A DNA stretch of 64,000 nt from Tubiluchus corallicola. Taxonomy: Eukaryota > Priapulida > Priapulimorpha > Priapulimorphida > Tubiluchidae. Below the pieces are notes generated by a model that was given only the letters and a program-made list of their open reading frames with translations, had not been told where the DNA came from and ran no database searches. This document shows, in pieces, positions 53,489 to 63,446 of this stretch. The first letter of the stretch is position 1; each line of letters opens with the position of its first letter. The stretch spans positions 36,505-100,504 of the forward strand of contig JAQGDQ010000365.1 of NCBI GenBank assembly GCA_030141605.1, read 5' to 3'. Both the position numbers and the translations under genes were made by a program.

Positions 53489-53791
53489 ATGAAGGTTAAT
53501 GTGCAGTCTGTACGCTTTAAAGCAGACCATAAGCTATTGGAGTTTTGCGAAAAAAAAGTTAAAAAGCTATTAGTTCTCTTTGATGGAGTAATTGGTGCAG
53601 AGGTGACTCTTAGGTTGGATAAGGATGGCGGTAAAGAGAACAAGGTTGCAGAGATTATGGTGTCTGTTCCGGCCAATGAGAATCTTTTTGCTAAAAAAAG
53701 TGCCAGGACTTTTGAGGAGTCGGTAGATATGTCTGTTGAGGCTCTTCGCAGACAGCTAAGGAAGTATAAAGGAAAATTGAAGTCTAAGTAG
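53489..53791 (+). CDS. hpf: Ribosome hibernation promoting factor
   Basis: A 100-residue short HPF/YfiA protein: MKVNVQSVRFKADHKLLEF, strands with GAEVTLRLDKDGG and AEIMVSVPANENLF, and the C-terminal helix VDMSVEALRRQLRKYKGK. It binds the 30S decoding region in stationary phase. Third gene after rpsU and xer. In other Bacteroidetes tRNA genes and tuf usually follow; none do here. Confidence 0.92.
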   Translation: MKVNVQSVRFKADHKLLEFCEKKVKKLLVLFDGVIGAEVTLRLDKDGGKENKVAEIMVSVPANENLFAKKSARTFEESVDMSVEALRRQLRKYKGKLKSK

Positions 53792-53826
53792 TCTTAAGAC
53801 TAGCATATAAGCATAAATCTTATTAT

Positions 53827-53941
53827 GAGATTTTGCAAAATGAAGTATCTTAGACTGAGGAAAAATTTGATAAAAACAGTAATTTGCTGAGCCTGAGTTA
53901 AGGTTTGATAAATTATGTAAAAGATGAGCTGTAAAAGGTTC
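53827..53941 (-). repeat. MITE-like interspersed repeat, reverse orientation, perfect target duplication (copy 16)
   Basis: Read on the minus strand it matches the family. The plus-strand ends are GAGATTTTGCAAA and CTGTAAAAGGTTC. ATTAT flanks both sides (53822-53826 and 53942-53946). It is one of only two reversed elements in the window. Confidence 0.75.
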
Positions 53942-54037
53942 ATTATATGCGAACATAATGGAGCCTGGGAGTGCCCAGAATGGGAAATTATTGAGCAAAA
54001 CGCTAAAAGTATAGAAATATAAAAAGTGTGTAACCTG

Positions 54038-54958
54038 ATGTCGCTGACACGAGAGCAAATATTACGTTATATGAAGGACCCCAAGACATTGGGCGGTAAT
54101 TCAGTTTATGGGCTAAAGGAGGTATTAGGTGAGTTCCCGTATTTTCACTGTGCACATCTGCTGTATATTTACAATCTGTATCTTGAGGAGAGCTCCCACT
54201 TCGAAGATCAAAAGAAGATTACTTCTATGCACACTGTTGACAGGGAAACACTTTTTAACTTGTTAAATAGTCGGCAGAAGGAAAACTACAGTGGTAACGG
54301 TATCGGGGAGCATGATGGCAAGATGTTGAAATATAAGGTGCCACATGAGAGAAGCAATGGGGAGGATATCGGGTCGGCAAGCATTTCTTCTACTGCTGTA
54401 TTGAAAGATACAGTTAAAGAGGCAGAGGCAGCTAAAGAGTCGGCGCTAGCTAAAGAGGCAGTGCTAGCTAAAGAAGCAGTGCTAGCTAAAGAGGCAGCGC
54501 TAGCTAAAGAGGCAGAGGCAGCGAAAGAGACAGATAAGCACAATGTTACCAGAGGAGAAGAGATTGCTGAAAGAGAGATTGAGCCACTTAGCATTAATGT
54601 TACAGGCAAAGGGGGTTATAGTCTTGGTAACATAGGGCATAAGACAGATATTTTCTACCAGGGGAGCGATAGTGAAAAAGAGGGTGTGACTAAGCAGGAT
54701 GATCTGATAGAAAAGTTTATAAAGGAGAAACCGAGTATGCCGGGGGCAGCAGAGCCGACACATAAGAAAGCTGATCTGTCTGAACAGGGTGATGAGAAGT
54801 TTGATGATCTTATAACGGAGACTTTGGCGAAGGTGTACTTAAAGCAGGGGTATAATCAAAAGGCAATCAGAGCTTTTCAAAAGCTAAGTTTGAAATACCC
54901 TGAAAAAAGCGCTTATTTTGCAAATAGAATTGAAGAGATAAAAAAACTACTTAAATAA
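54038..54958 (+). CDS. Conserved TPR-like protein upstream of secG, with variable Ala/Lys/Glu linker
   Basis: A 306-residue protein, ATG 54038 preferred to the GTG at 54026. The N-terminal helical domain (LTREQILRYMKDPKTLGGNSVYGL, then EFPYFHCAHLLYIYNLYLEE) and the C-terminal TPR-like motif (TETLAKVYLKQGYNQKAIRAFQKLSLKYPEKSAYFANRIEEI) are conserved in Bacteroidales, where the gene precedes secG. Between them is a low-complexity region with an 18-nt repeat encoding LAKEAV-like units. A cytoplasmic adaptor role is possible; the function is unknown. Confidence 0.75.
   Translation: MSLTREQILRYMKDPKTLGGNSVYGLKEVLGEFPYFHCAHLLYIYNLYLEESSHFEDQKKITSMHTVDRETLFNLLNSRQKENYSGNGIGEHDGKMLKYKVPHERSNGEDIGSASISSTAVLKDTVKEAEAAKESALAKEAVLAKEAVLAKEAALAKEAEAAKETDKHNVTRGEEIAEREIEPLSINVTGKGGYSLGNIGHKTDIFYQGSDSEKEGVTKQDDLIEKFIKEKPSMPGAAEPTHKKADLSEQGDEKFDDLITETLAKVYLKQGYNQKAIRAFQKLSLKYPEKSAYFANRIEEIKKLLK
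54431..54529 (+). repeat. 18-bp coding tandem repeat, about 5.5 units
   Basis: GCTAAAGAG recurs at 54431, 54449, 54467 (GCTAAAGAA), 54485 and 54503, exactly 18 bases apart, with a final partial GCGAAAGAG at 54521. It encodes repeats of the type AKEAVL in the linker of the TPR-like protein. Copy-number changes would keep the frame. Confidence 0.9.
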
Positions 54959-54970
54959 GTTATTTAAATT

Positions 54971-55306
54971 ATGTATGGTCTGATATCGGGTTTAATAATC
55001 TTTGTTTGTATACTTACTATTCTTATTGTTCTTGTACAAAACTCTAAAGGCGGTGGGCTTGCGTCCTCCTTTTCTTCGTCAAACCAGGTGATGGGTGTGA
55101 GGCGAACAACTGATTTTCTTGAGAAAGCGACATGGTACCTTATCGCTTTATTATTTATGCTTTCAATATTAGCTTCTGCTTTTATACCACGCCAGACAGG
55201 TGAACGGCGCTCAGTAATCGAGGAGCAAATTCAGAATGCGGCTGATCCGGATGCTGTGCCTGTATTCCCTCAGACTGCGCCTGATGAAGAAGAGGTGACA
55301 GATTGA
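54971..55306 (+). CDS. secG: Preprotein translocase subunit SecG
   Basis: A 111-residue membrane protein with two transmembrane helices (residues 2-22 and about 53-72) and the SecG cytoplasmic loop QNSKGGGLASSFSSSNQVMGVRRTTDFLEKATW. An acidic C-terminal tail (PDEEEVTD) follows. It assists SecYEG translocation. It starts 12 bases after the TPR-like gene, so the two are co-transcribed and end at the terminator near 55380. Confidence 0.93.
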   Translation: MYGLISGLIIFVCILTILIVLVQNSKGGGLASSFSSSNQVMGVRRTTDFLEKATWYLIALLFMLSILASAFIPRQTGERRSVIEEQIQNAADPDAVPVFPQTAPDEEEVTD

Positions 55307-55360
55307 TATAGATACCTGTAGGAAGGAAGCGTTAGAGATTTAGAATTCTTTTATAGTTAT

Positions 55361-55397
55361 AAGGTGTTTTATTGCGGGCTTGTAAAGCACCTTTTTT
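55361..55397 (+). terminator. Intrinsic terminator after secG
   Basis: AAGGTGTTTTA (55361-55371) pairs with TAAAGCACCTT (55383-55393), allowing one G-T pair, and six Ts follow. Confidence 0.75.
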
Positions 55398-55415
55398 AGT
55401 TTGTTTTTGCGGAGC

Positions 55416-56061
55416 AATTCCTTTGCAAGGGTAAGTGTTTTTGACTTATATTGAGAAAAAATCGATGTACCCTTCGCCTCTTAGTCGTTCCTTGAGTTAA
55501 GCTTAGTTTGCTCAGTATTAATGGTGTAAAGTTAGAGCTTGGAGAATTGTAGTGACTTGAGTTGCAAGGATTATTGTGACTTTCGTGCAAAGTCTTGCAG
55601 ATTAAGATAGGAAAATCGCCAAATCAAACCCAGCTGAATCTTACAAGCTATGCGAAACAGAAAAATTGTCTTTAAAGGGTTTTGCTAGAAAAACAGCGAA
55701 AGGTGTAGCGAAAAAACCTTCTCACTCACTGTTTGAGTCTTTTATTTAAAAGGCGAGTTTTTGAGAAGATAGCGAAGCCGTCAACGTAGTTTTTTATCAA
55801 AAGCATTTACCGGCTTGACTTTTGCCTCTATTGTACTACTTCAAAAACAGTTATATAATCGTCAATACGAACTGTACACTTTTTTTAAGCCTCCGGAGGG
55901 TTTTAATTGTATATCAGATCAAAATATACAAGTAGTAAATTTTTATCTCAACAAAGATTAATTCTTAAGGAACGATTCGACTCCTTATCTGCGCAAATGA
56001 GGGTTTTAAAAGAGGATTTTGACGAAATTGTTAATAAAAAGATGGGTTTTGCAAAGACCTT
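55416..56061 (-). mobile_element. Enlarged, reverse-oriented MITE-like element with about 520 bp of extra sequence
   Basis: The left part 55416-55468 (AATTCCTTTGCAAGG, then TATTGAGAAAAAATCGATG) is the reversed 3' end of the repeat, and the right part 55991-56061 (CAAATGAGGGTTTTAAAAG, ending TTGCAAAGACCTT) is the reversed 5' end. They appear in the order expected for a single element. The outer flanks GGAGC (55411-55415) and GGAGT (56062-56066) agree at four of five bases, as for one target duplication. The 520 bases between are not related to other copies, hold no convincing ORF and contain a palindromic block at 55718-55768. It may be a MITE interrupted by other DNA, or a longer family member. 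Confidence 0.6.
55718..55768. other. Nested inverted repeats with multi-branch folding potential
   Basis: Outer CTTCTCA (55718-55724) pairs with TGAGAAG (55762-55768). Inside, ACTC pairs with GAGT across a short loop, and CTTTTA pairs with TAAAAG. The direct repeats AGCGAA lie on either side. It is not a tRNA: no T-arm or anticodon arm is present. Confidence 0.4.
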
Positions 56062-56162
56062 GGAGTGGCTGTGTGCAGATGTCATCGTGGCATATAAGCA
56101 CTGACACTTTGCCTTATCTACACTACGCTGACAGCCAATCGATTAGTCTTAGAGGTGAGTTG

Positions 56163-56226
56163 TGTATGGTATTGCAGGTGTAATTTTGTCTGTATCCATA
56201 CAATAAAAAGACGCATTTTCGTCTTT
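56163..56226. promoter_or_regulatory. Hairpins in the groES leader region
   Basis: TGTATGG (56163-56169) and CCATACA (56196-56202) are inverted, and AAAGACG pairs with CGTCTTT at 56207-56226. They lie upstream of groES where heat-shock control would act. No CIRCE motif (TTAGCACTC with its inverted copy) is seen. Confidence 0.3.
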
Positions 56227-56302
56227 GGCATACATTGTGATAAGTCAATTGAAGTGTTGATGCTGTTTAAAATATGTTTAACTTTAAAAATAGAGCACTA
56301 AA

Positions 56303-56581
56303 ATGGCAAATTTAAAAGGTAAAATTCTTGCAGGCAAGCTACTTGTACAGCCTCAAGATGCGGAGGAGAAAACCTCTGGAGGTATTATTATTCCGGATTC
56401 AGCAAAAGAAAAGCCCCAGCAGGGGAAAGTTGTACTTACGGGCGCAGCAAAGAAGGATGAACCGATGGAAGTTAAAGAGGGTGATGCTGTTTTTTATGGG
56501 AAGTATTCCGGCACGGAACTGAATATAGATGGGGATGATTATCTTCTGATTTCTCAGTCAGATGTGCTGTACATTGCTTAA
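56303..56581 (+). CDS. groES: Co-chaperonin GroES
   Basis: A 92-residue lid protein of the GroEL folding chamber: LKGKILAGKLLVQPQDAEEKTSGGIIIPDSAKEKPQQGKV carries the mobile loop (EKTSGGIIIPD), and it ends with LLISQSDVLYIA. Full length for the family. groEL begins 39 bases downstream in the same operon. Confidence 0.96.
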   Translation: MANLKGKILAGKLLVQPQDAEEKTSGGIIIPDSAKEKPQQGKVVLTGAAKKDEPMEVKEGDAVFYGKYSGTELNIDGDDYLLISQSDVLYIA

Positions 56582-56605
56582 AAAAAAAGAAAAAGTAATT
56601 ATTAA

Positions 56606-58267
<1,662 letters not shown>

Positions 58268-58307
58268 TAATTACTATATCCGTTAACTACGGTTGGCTGA
58301 AGAGTTT

Positions 58308-58343
58308 AAAAATGCCATCCCTATTCTTGGGGTGGCATTTTTT
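58308..58343. terminator. Strong bidirectional terminator between groEL and the helicase gene
   Basis: AAAAATGCCATCCC (58308-58321) pairs with GGGGTGGCATTTTT (58329-58342), a stem of about 14 bp with a short loop and T-run on both strands. Confidence 0.85.
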
Positions 58344-58380
58344 AGTGGCTATTTTGGGATAGGAAATAGGGTTATTATAT

Positions 58381-58523
58381 GAGGTCTTTGAAAGATTCTG
58401 CTTTTGTACTACTATTTTTGTTAAAGCTCTCTTCAAAATCCTCATCTACATTAGATAAACTGTGACTTTTCACTAAGTTTTTCCCCAATATAAGTCCAAA
58501 GTATTTCACCTTGCAAAGGCCTC
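58381..58523 (+). repeat. MITE-like interspersed repeat, full copy (copy 18)
   Basis: GAGGTCTTTGAAA at the left, TTGCAAAGGCCTC at the right, long subtype (GTTAAAGCTCTCTTC then AAAATCCTCATC). At 143 bp it is the longest simple copy. Flanks TATAT and GTTGT do not agree well. It lies between convergent genes just past the terminator. Confidence 0.8.
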
Positions 58524-58530
58524 GTTGTTT

Positions 58531-59859
58531 TTATCGTCTTCTTTTGTTTGGGATACTCCTTCTTTTTTTTCTTGCTCTGTGTTGTGTTGGATTGGACTTA
58601 GGGGAGGGTGTTTTCTGCTTTTGCTTTTTTTCATGAAAAGCACCTTTATAAGAGGGATCTTCTAGTTTTCGCTGTTGATCTATATCTTTTGCCTGTTGTT
58701 GTAGCTCATCATAGGTAGATTCGACTATTTCAACATGTGCAGGGAGCTTTTTTTCGGGAATTTCCATTCGAATCAGGTTTTCTATTTTGCGGATATGGTA
58801 CTCTTCAGCTGGGCTGACTATGGAGATGGCTGTACCTGTGTTACTGGCCCTGGCAGTTCTTCCTATGCGGTGTACGTAATCTTCATATCGGGTAGGAAGA
58901 TCAAAGTTTACGACATGGGAAATTTTTAAAATATCAATGCCGCGTGCTGAAACATCAGTAGTAATTAATATGCGAACATTTCCTGATTTAAAGTCTTTTA
59001 TGGCGTTTATTCGTGAGTTTTGCGCTTTATTGGAGTGTAAAACTCGCACCTCCCCCTCGGCTTTCCTTTTTATTACTTTAAAAATGCTTTCGGCATTCTT
59101 TTTTGTTTTACAGAATATAATAACCCTACTATATGTTTTTTCATCTGTGAGCAGTTCTTTTACTAAGTTCAGTTTGGTGCGATAGTTTGGTGCTCTGAAA
59201 AAGTATTGTTCTATTTTTTCGGCGGGAGTTGCAGGTGGCGATATTTCAACACGCTTTGGAAATGTAAGAAATTCTCCTGCCATATCTTTAACTCTGTCTG
59301 AGAATGTTGCAGAGAAGAGTAAGTTTTGCCGCTTTGACGGAATAACTTCAAAGAGTTGGCGGAGCTGAGGCATAAACCCCATATCAAGCATTCTGTCTGC
59401 TTCATCAATGACGAGGGTTTTTACCTTTTTTAGAGATAATACACCTGCCTTATACAGGTCCCACAGTCTGCCGGGGGTAGCAACCAGGATATCAATACCA
59501 GGCTCTATGAGTGCTGCATGTTTTGTCCACCCTATACCTCCAAAGAGTGCTGCGTGTCGCAGGTTAGTGAATTGAGAGAGCTTTTTAATGTCTTCCCCTA
59601 CCTGAATAGATAGCTCCCGAGTGGGGACAAGTATGATAGCTCTGGGGCCTTCTTCTTCCGCCTTCACTAGTTTATTAAATATTGGGACGAGGTAGGCGGC
59701 TGTTTTTCCCGTTCCGGTTTGAGCAATACCCAGCACATCCTGTCCCGATTTTATCACAGGAATAGCTTTATCCTGGATAGGAGTTGGCGCTTCAAAGCCA
59801 ATGGAGTCCAAAGCCTTTAGTATTGATTTACCAATCTTCAGTTCTTTAAAGTTACTCAT
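58531..59859 (-). CDS. DEAD-box RNA helicase, RhlE-like
   Basis: From ATG at 59859 (MSNFKELKIGKSILKAL) the protein has 442 residues: Q-motif GFEAPTPIQ, motif I AQTGTGKT (46-53), Ia PTREL, II DEAD (152-155), III SAT (183-185), and in the second domain LITTDVSARGIDI and HRIGRTARA. A lysine/arginine-rich tail follows (KQKQKTPSPKSNP onward). These helicases unwind RNA in ribosome assembly or decay. An in-frame start 12 codons earlier (59895) lies within a MITE copy and adds no family residues. Confidence 0.93.
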   Translation of the reverse strand: MSNFKELKIGKSILKALDSIGFEAPTPIQDKAIPVIKSGQDVLGIAQTGTGKTAAYLVPIFNKLVKAEEEGPRAIILVPTRELSIQVGEDIKKLSQFTNLRHAALFGGIGWTKHAALIEPGIDILVATPGRLWDLYKAGVLSLKKVKTLVIDEADRMLDMGFMPQLRQLFEVIPSKRQNLLFSATFSDRVKDMAGEFLTFPKRVEISPPATPAEKIEQYFFRAPNYRTKLNLVKELLTDEKTYSRVIIFCKTKKNAESIFKVIKRKAEGEVRVLHSNKAQNSRINAIKDFKSGNVRILITTDVSARGIDILKISHVVNFDLPTRYEDYVHRIGRTARASNTGTAISIVSPAEEYHIRKIENLIRMEIPEKKLPAHVEIVESTYDELQQQAKDIDQQRKLEDPSYKGAFHEKKQKQKTPSPKSNPTQHRARKKRRSIPNKRRR

Positions 59860-59875
59860 TGCGTAATTAAGATTA

Positions 59876-60013
59876 GAGACTTTTGCAAAACTCATTTTTA
59901 TTAATATTATTTGTCAAAATTCTCTTTAAAGCTCTCATTTATGTTTATAAAGAGTGATTTTCATCAAGATTTCACTCAATCTGAACCAAAATCTTTTGCC
60001 TTGTAAAGATCCT
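59876..60013 (+). repeat. MITE-like interspersed repeat with perfect target duplication (copy 19)
   Basis: 138 bp, GAGACTTTTGCAA to TTGTAAAGATCCT, flanked by GATTA at 59871-59875 and 60014-60018. This is among the clearest duplications in the window. Long subtype. It lies between dprA and the helicase gene. Confidence 0.9.
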
Positions 60014-60069
60014 GATTAGTAAGCCCCAAAAGTACCTCTTTTGTAGTAATATAAAAGAGATACAGGGGT

Positions 60070-61179
60070 TTATATTAATTTGAATATTTTTCCGGGCAGG
60101 CCCTTTACTATTCCGGCAAATTCGAGGTTGAGGAGAGTGGGAGAGATAACACTCATAGGCAGAGATGTTTTTATACAAATTATGTCAATGGGGCATTTAT
60201 CATTCTCCTTTAGCACATTCACTATTTTTTGTTCGTCAGAGGTTAGGTCATTGAATAGTCGGGGTTGATATGATTTAGGCTTTGTTTTTCCTGGTTCCCA
60301 ATTCATTATATATTCTAGGTCTAAGATGTTTTCAATTAGTGCAGCTCTGTTTGACTTTATAAGAAAGTTACAGCCCTCCGAATATGTGTCGCCATTGCGT
60401 CCTGGAAATGCAAAAACATCACGGTTGTATGAGTTGGCAATCTCTGCTGTTATTAGTGCTCCTCCTTTTTTTGCAGATTCGACTACTATTGTGGCATCAG
60501 AGAGTCCTGCAATAATACGATTACGCAGCACAAAGTTTTTTTTATCCAGATTGGAGCAACTTGAAAAATCGGTCACCAGACAGTTTCCTTCTTCTGTCAT
60601 TTTATGTGCAAGAGTTTTATGAGCTGCCGGATATATTGTATTTAACCCGTGAGCTAAAACACCAATAGTAGGAAGGTTGTACTTTAATGCCATTCGGTGT
60701 GCAGCTATGTCAATTCCGTAGGCTAATCCACTTACGATTGTAATATTATGTCCTCGTTTGTAAATATCTGATACAAAACCTTCTACCATGTTTGCCCCAT
60801 ACTCTGTAGCGCTGCGTGTCCCCACAATACTTAAGAATTTTCTATTGTTTAGCTCAGCTTTCCCTTTATTGAAAAGTACAACTGGGGCATCGATACAAGC
60901 TTTTAAGCGTTGGGGGTATTTGTCGTCCAGGAAAAATAGAGTTTCGATATTGTTTTTTATGGTAAAATTAACTTCTGCTTCTGCTGCTTTCATCACATCT
61001 TGCGATACAATACTTTTAGCAAGAGTACTCCCTATTCCCGGAACCTTTTGTAGTAATTTTTTACTTTCACTAAAAACTTGCTTTACCCCTCCTGCATAAG
61101 CGATAAGCTTTTTAGCATTAGTATTTCCTATACCCGGAATCAGAGATATCGCAATTTTATATATAAGCTCGTTATCCAT
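60070..61179 (-). CDS. dprA: DNA-processing protein DprA
   Basis: DprA loads RecA on incoming single-stranded DNA during natural transformation. The 369-residue protein has an N-terminal HhH region (SLIPGIGNTNAKKLIAYAGG, and QKVPGIGSTLAKSI), the Rossmann-like core with LSIVGTRSATEYGANMV, VSGLAYGIDIAAHRMAL, GVLAHGLNTIYPAAH and VVESAKKGGALITAEIANSYNRDVFAFPG, and a C-terminal winged helix. Complete length. Widespread even in species not known to be competent. Confidence 0.95.
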   Translation of the reverse strand: MDNELIYKIAISLIPGIGNTNAKKLIAYAGGVKQVFSESKKLLQKVPGIGSTLAKSIVSQDVMKAAEAEVNFTIKNNIETLFFLDDKYPQRLKACIDAPVVLFNKGKAELNNRKFLSIVGTRSATEYGANMVEGFVSDIYKRGHNITIVSGLAYGIDIAAHRMALKYNLPTIGVLAHGLNTIYPAAHKTLAHKMTEEGNCLVTDFSSCSNLDKKNFVLRNRIIAGLSDATIVVESAKKGGALITAEIANSYNRDVFAFPGRNGDTYSEGCNFLIKSNRAALIENILDLEYIMNWEPGKTKPKSYQPRLFNDLTSDEQKIVNVLKENDKCPIDIICIKTSLPMSVISPTLLNLEFAGIVKGLPGKIFKLI

Positions 61180-61249
61180 AGAGTTGCAGGGTAATTCTCA
61201 ATAAATATAATCAAGATAGTTGTAAGTATATGTATAATTGCTACAAATA

Positions 61250-61291
61250 TTTGTTGCGAGTTGAGCCAAAATATTCACCTTGTAAAGGTTT
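61250..61291 (+). repeat. MITE-like interspersed repeat, 3' end fragment (copy 20)
   Basis: GTTGCGAGTTGAGCCAAAAT then CACCTTGTAAAGGTT is the consensus 3' end. The remainder is missing. Confidence 0.5.
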
Positions 61292-61342
61292 TTTTTGTGG
61301 CTTTCTAAGAGTAGCAAGAGGTCACTGCCAAGCAGATCGTTT

Positions 61343-61440
61343 GCTTGCTGTTTTTTGTCAAAAATCTTGCCAGAGCTCTCATTGCTGTTTAAGTAGGCTG
61401 TAGTTTCTTTTCTATTTTTTCTTTAGCTTGTCTCGCCTCA
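61343..61440 (+). repeat. MITE-like interspersed repeat, decayed internal part (copy 21)
   Basis: TTTTTTGTCAAAAATCTTGC, then GAGCTCTCATTGCTG and GTAGGCTGTAGTTTC, follow the order of the long subtype. No intact ends. The 322-bp gap it lies in has no gene. Confidence 0.45.
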
Positions 61441-61501
61441 GGTTGCTCACGAAGCGAACAATTATTTTTGCTTAAGCAATAGATGAAAAGCCTCATCTCA
61501 C

Positions 61502-63424
61502 CTATTTCAGTACTTTGAGCTCAGTGCGCCTATTTTTAGCTTTACCTTCCTCTGTATTATTGTTTGCAATGGGTTTAGAACTTCCATAGCCTATGTGTTT
61601 TACACGCTCCTTGGGGATACCCCCTTTGTGCATATAGCTAGCAACAGATGTTGCTCGTTTGTCTGATAGTGACAGATTGTGACTTTCTGAGCCGGTACTA
61701 TCTGTATGCCCCCCTATTTCTATTACAACAGACGTGTTTATACTCATAAATCGGATTATATTGTCAAGTTGCCGAAATGACTCTTCTTTTATGCTGCTCG
61801 AATCAGTTTCAAAAAATATATTTTTCAAGACAGCTATACTCCCTGGCACAATAGGCTGAAGATCAATGTTGATAAAGTAAGGCTTTTTGATGGAGAAAGA
61901 GTCCTGAAGAAAAAAATTCTCAGAGTGAAAGAGATAGTTTTTTTGTTCAATTGAGAGCCCGTAATTTTTGCCTGAAGGGAGGCATATAGTAAATCCTCCA
62001 CTATTTTCGTAGCGTGTAAGGTTAGCTACTTCCTCTCCACTTTCAAGATCATAGAGCAGAATATCAACCGGTACCGGTTCTTTTGTTATTGCATCAACGG
62101 CTACCCCTTTAACGTATGAGACAGGTGTGGGGCGTTTTTCTAAGGGAACAGCAAAGGTGTATATATCCTGTCCATCATAGTCGTTTGAACTGGCATTGTA
62201 GTACGCTTTTTTACCGTCTATCTCTACAATCATTCCCTCTTCATCCCCTGATGTGTTTAGAGGATATCCCATATTTCTTGGCGTTGAGAATGTGTTATTA
62301 CCTGTAAGTCTGGATATAAACAGGTCGTTGCCTCCCATGCCTGGCCAGTAGTCGGAAGAGAAGTAGAGTGTTTTGTTATCGGCATGAATAAACGGGGACA
62401 TCTCATTACCCCGGGTATTTATTTCACTAATGTTGTCGACCTTTCCAAAAATAGGGTAACCTTCCTTGCTCACCCCAATTCGCTTAGCTCTCCATATATC
62501 CATTTGCCCTTTTCCTCCTGGCCTGTTGCTGACAAAGTACAGGGTTTTGCTATCAGCAGAGAGAGATGGTTGCGATTCCCAATGGACTGTATTTACAGGA
62601 CCTCCTACGTTTACAGGTTTAGTCCATCCATCCTCTTTTAGTATAGAGCAGTATATGTCACAAGTTCCCTTGTTCTCTTTTCTACCACAAGCAGTAAAAA
62701 ATAGTACTCTTCCATCAGCAGAGATGCACTGAGCACCTTCATTTCCTAATGTATTAACATTTGCACCCAAACTCACTGCTTCACTCCATACATTGTTATT
62801 ATTAGTAGAAGTATATAGGTCTTCGTAAGGCATGCGCAGCTTATTGCCATTTTTATCGTACTCTATAAGCCGGGTAAAAATCAACCTGTTACCTTCTGCA
62901 TTTATACTTGGCCAGTACTCCTTAGCTTGTGTGTTGACTCCTTTCCCCAGTTTTTTTTGTTCAAAAGGTACTGGGTTTTCAATTGCTGTTACTGCGAAGT
63001 TACACGCTGCCCTCAGCTGGATAGCTTCTTTTTTGAAAGATTTTGAGATTGAAAAAAAACATTCTATACTATCATTGGCCTGATGGTACTTCTCTTTGTC
63101 GTATAGTAACTTTGCTAATAGGTAATATCCCAAAGGATAGCTACTGGGTGCTTTATTGAGCCCTGCACGAAGGTGCTGCATCTCTTCCTCAATGTTACCT
63201 TGTTTGTGGTAAATATCAGCTGAGGCAAAATGGGCTTTTGCAAATTCTGGATCAGTGGTTAATGCTTTATTCAGTAACATAATAGCTTTATCTAAGTTGC
63301 CGAGATAGAAGTCTTTTTCTGCTTGCTTGTAAAGCTTCAGAGCTTTTTTACTGGAAGTGTCGTACTGTCCTGCTCCTGAAACATAGGAGAGGCAGAACAG
63401 AGCAAGGATGGCAATAAACTTCAT
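61502..63424 (-). CDS. OmpA-family protein with TPR and PD40 propeller, PorE-like
   Basis: The 640-residue protein has a signal peptide (MKFIAILALFCLSYVSGAG), TPR-like repeats (about 25-130, with AEKDFYLGNLDKAIMLLNKAL and EFAKAHFASADIYHKQGNIEE), a WD40/PD40 beta-propeller (about 160-425, with GNEGAQCISADGRVLFFTAC, QPSLSADSKTLYFVSNRPGGKG and EMSPFIHADNKTLYFSSDY), a carboxypeptidase-regulatory-like domain, and a C-terminal OmpA domain (about 530-640, IGGHTDSTGSESHNLSLSDKRA). This order matches PorE of the type IX secretion system, though related paralogues of other function are common. The OmpA domain should anchor it to peptidoglycan. Confidence 0.82.
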   Translation of the reverse strand: MKFIAILALFCLSYVSGAGQYDTSSKKALKLYKQAEKDFYLGNLDKAIMLLNKALTTDPEFAKAHFASADIYHKQGNIEEEMQHLRAGLNKAPSSYPLGYYLLAKLLYDKEKYHQANDSIECFFSISKSFKKEAIQLRAACNFAVTAIENPVPFEQKKLGKGVNTQAKEYWPSINAEGNRLIFTRLIEYDKNGNKLRMPYEDLYTSTNNNNVWSEAVSLGANVNTLGNEGAQCISADGRVLFFTACGRKENKGTCDIYCSILKEDGWTKPVNVGGPVNTVHWESQPSLSADSKTLYFVSNRPGGKGQMDIWRAKRIGVSKEGYPIFGKVDNISEINTRGNEMSPFIHADNKTLYFSSDYWPGMGGNDLFISRLTGNNTFSTPRNMGYPLNTSGDEEGMIVEIDGKKAYYNASSNDYDGQDIYTFAVPLEKRPTPVSYVKGVAVDAITKEPVPVDILLYDLESGEEVANLTRYENSGGFTICLPSGKNYGLSIEQKNYLFHSENFFLQDSFSIKKPYFINIDLQPIVPGSIAVLKNIFFETDSSSIKEESFRQLDNIIRFMSINTSVVIEIGGHTDSTGSESHNLSLSDKRATSVASYMHKGGIPKERVKHIGYGSSKPIANNNTEEGKAKNRRTELKVLK

Positions 63425-63446
63425 AATTAAAGGTTGTTTGCGTATT

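Noticed and set aside
55718-55768. tRNA-like cloverleaf
   Set aside because: The 7-bp outer stem suggests an acceptor stem, but there is no T-arm, no anticodon arm of proper size and no CCA.
55907-56104. 65-residue plus-strand ORF upstream of groES
   Set aside because: Its second half is the reversed end of the interspersed repeat, and the rest has no motif. The frame is open by chance.
56105-56302. CIRCE operator before groES
   Set aside because: No TTAGCACTC with its inverted partner; only unrelated hairpins are seen.
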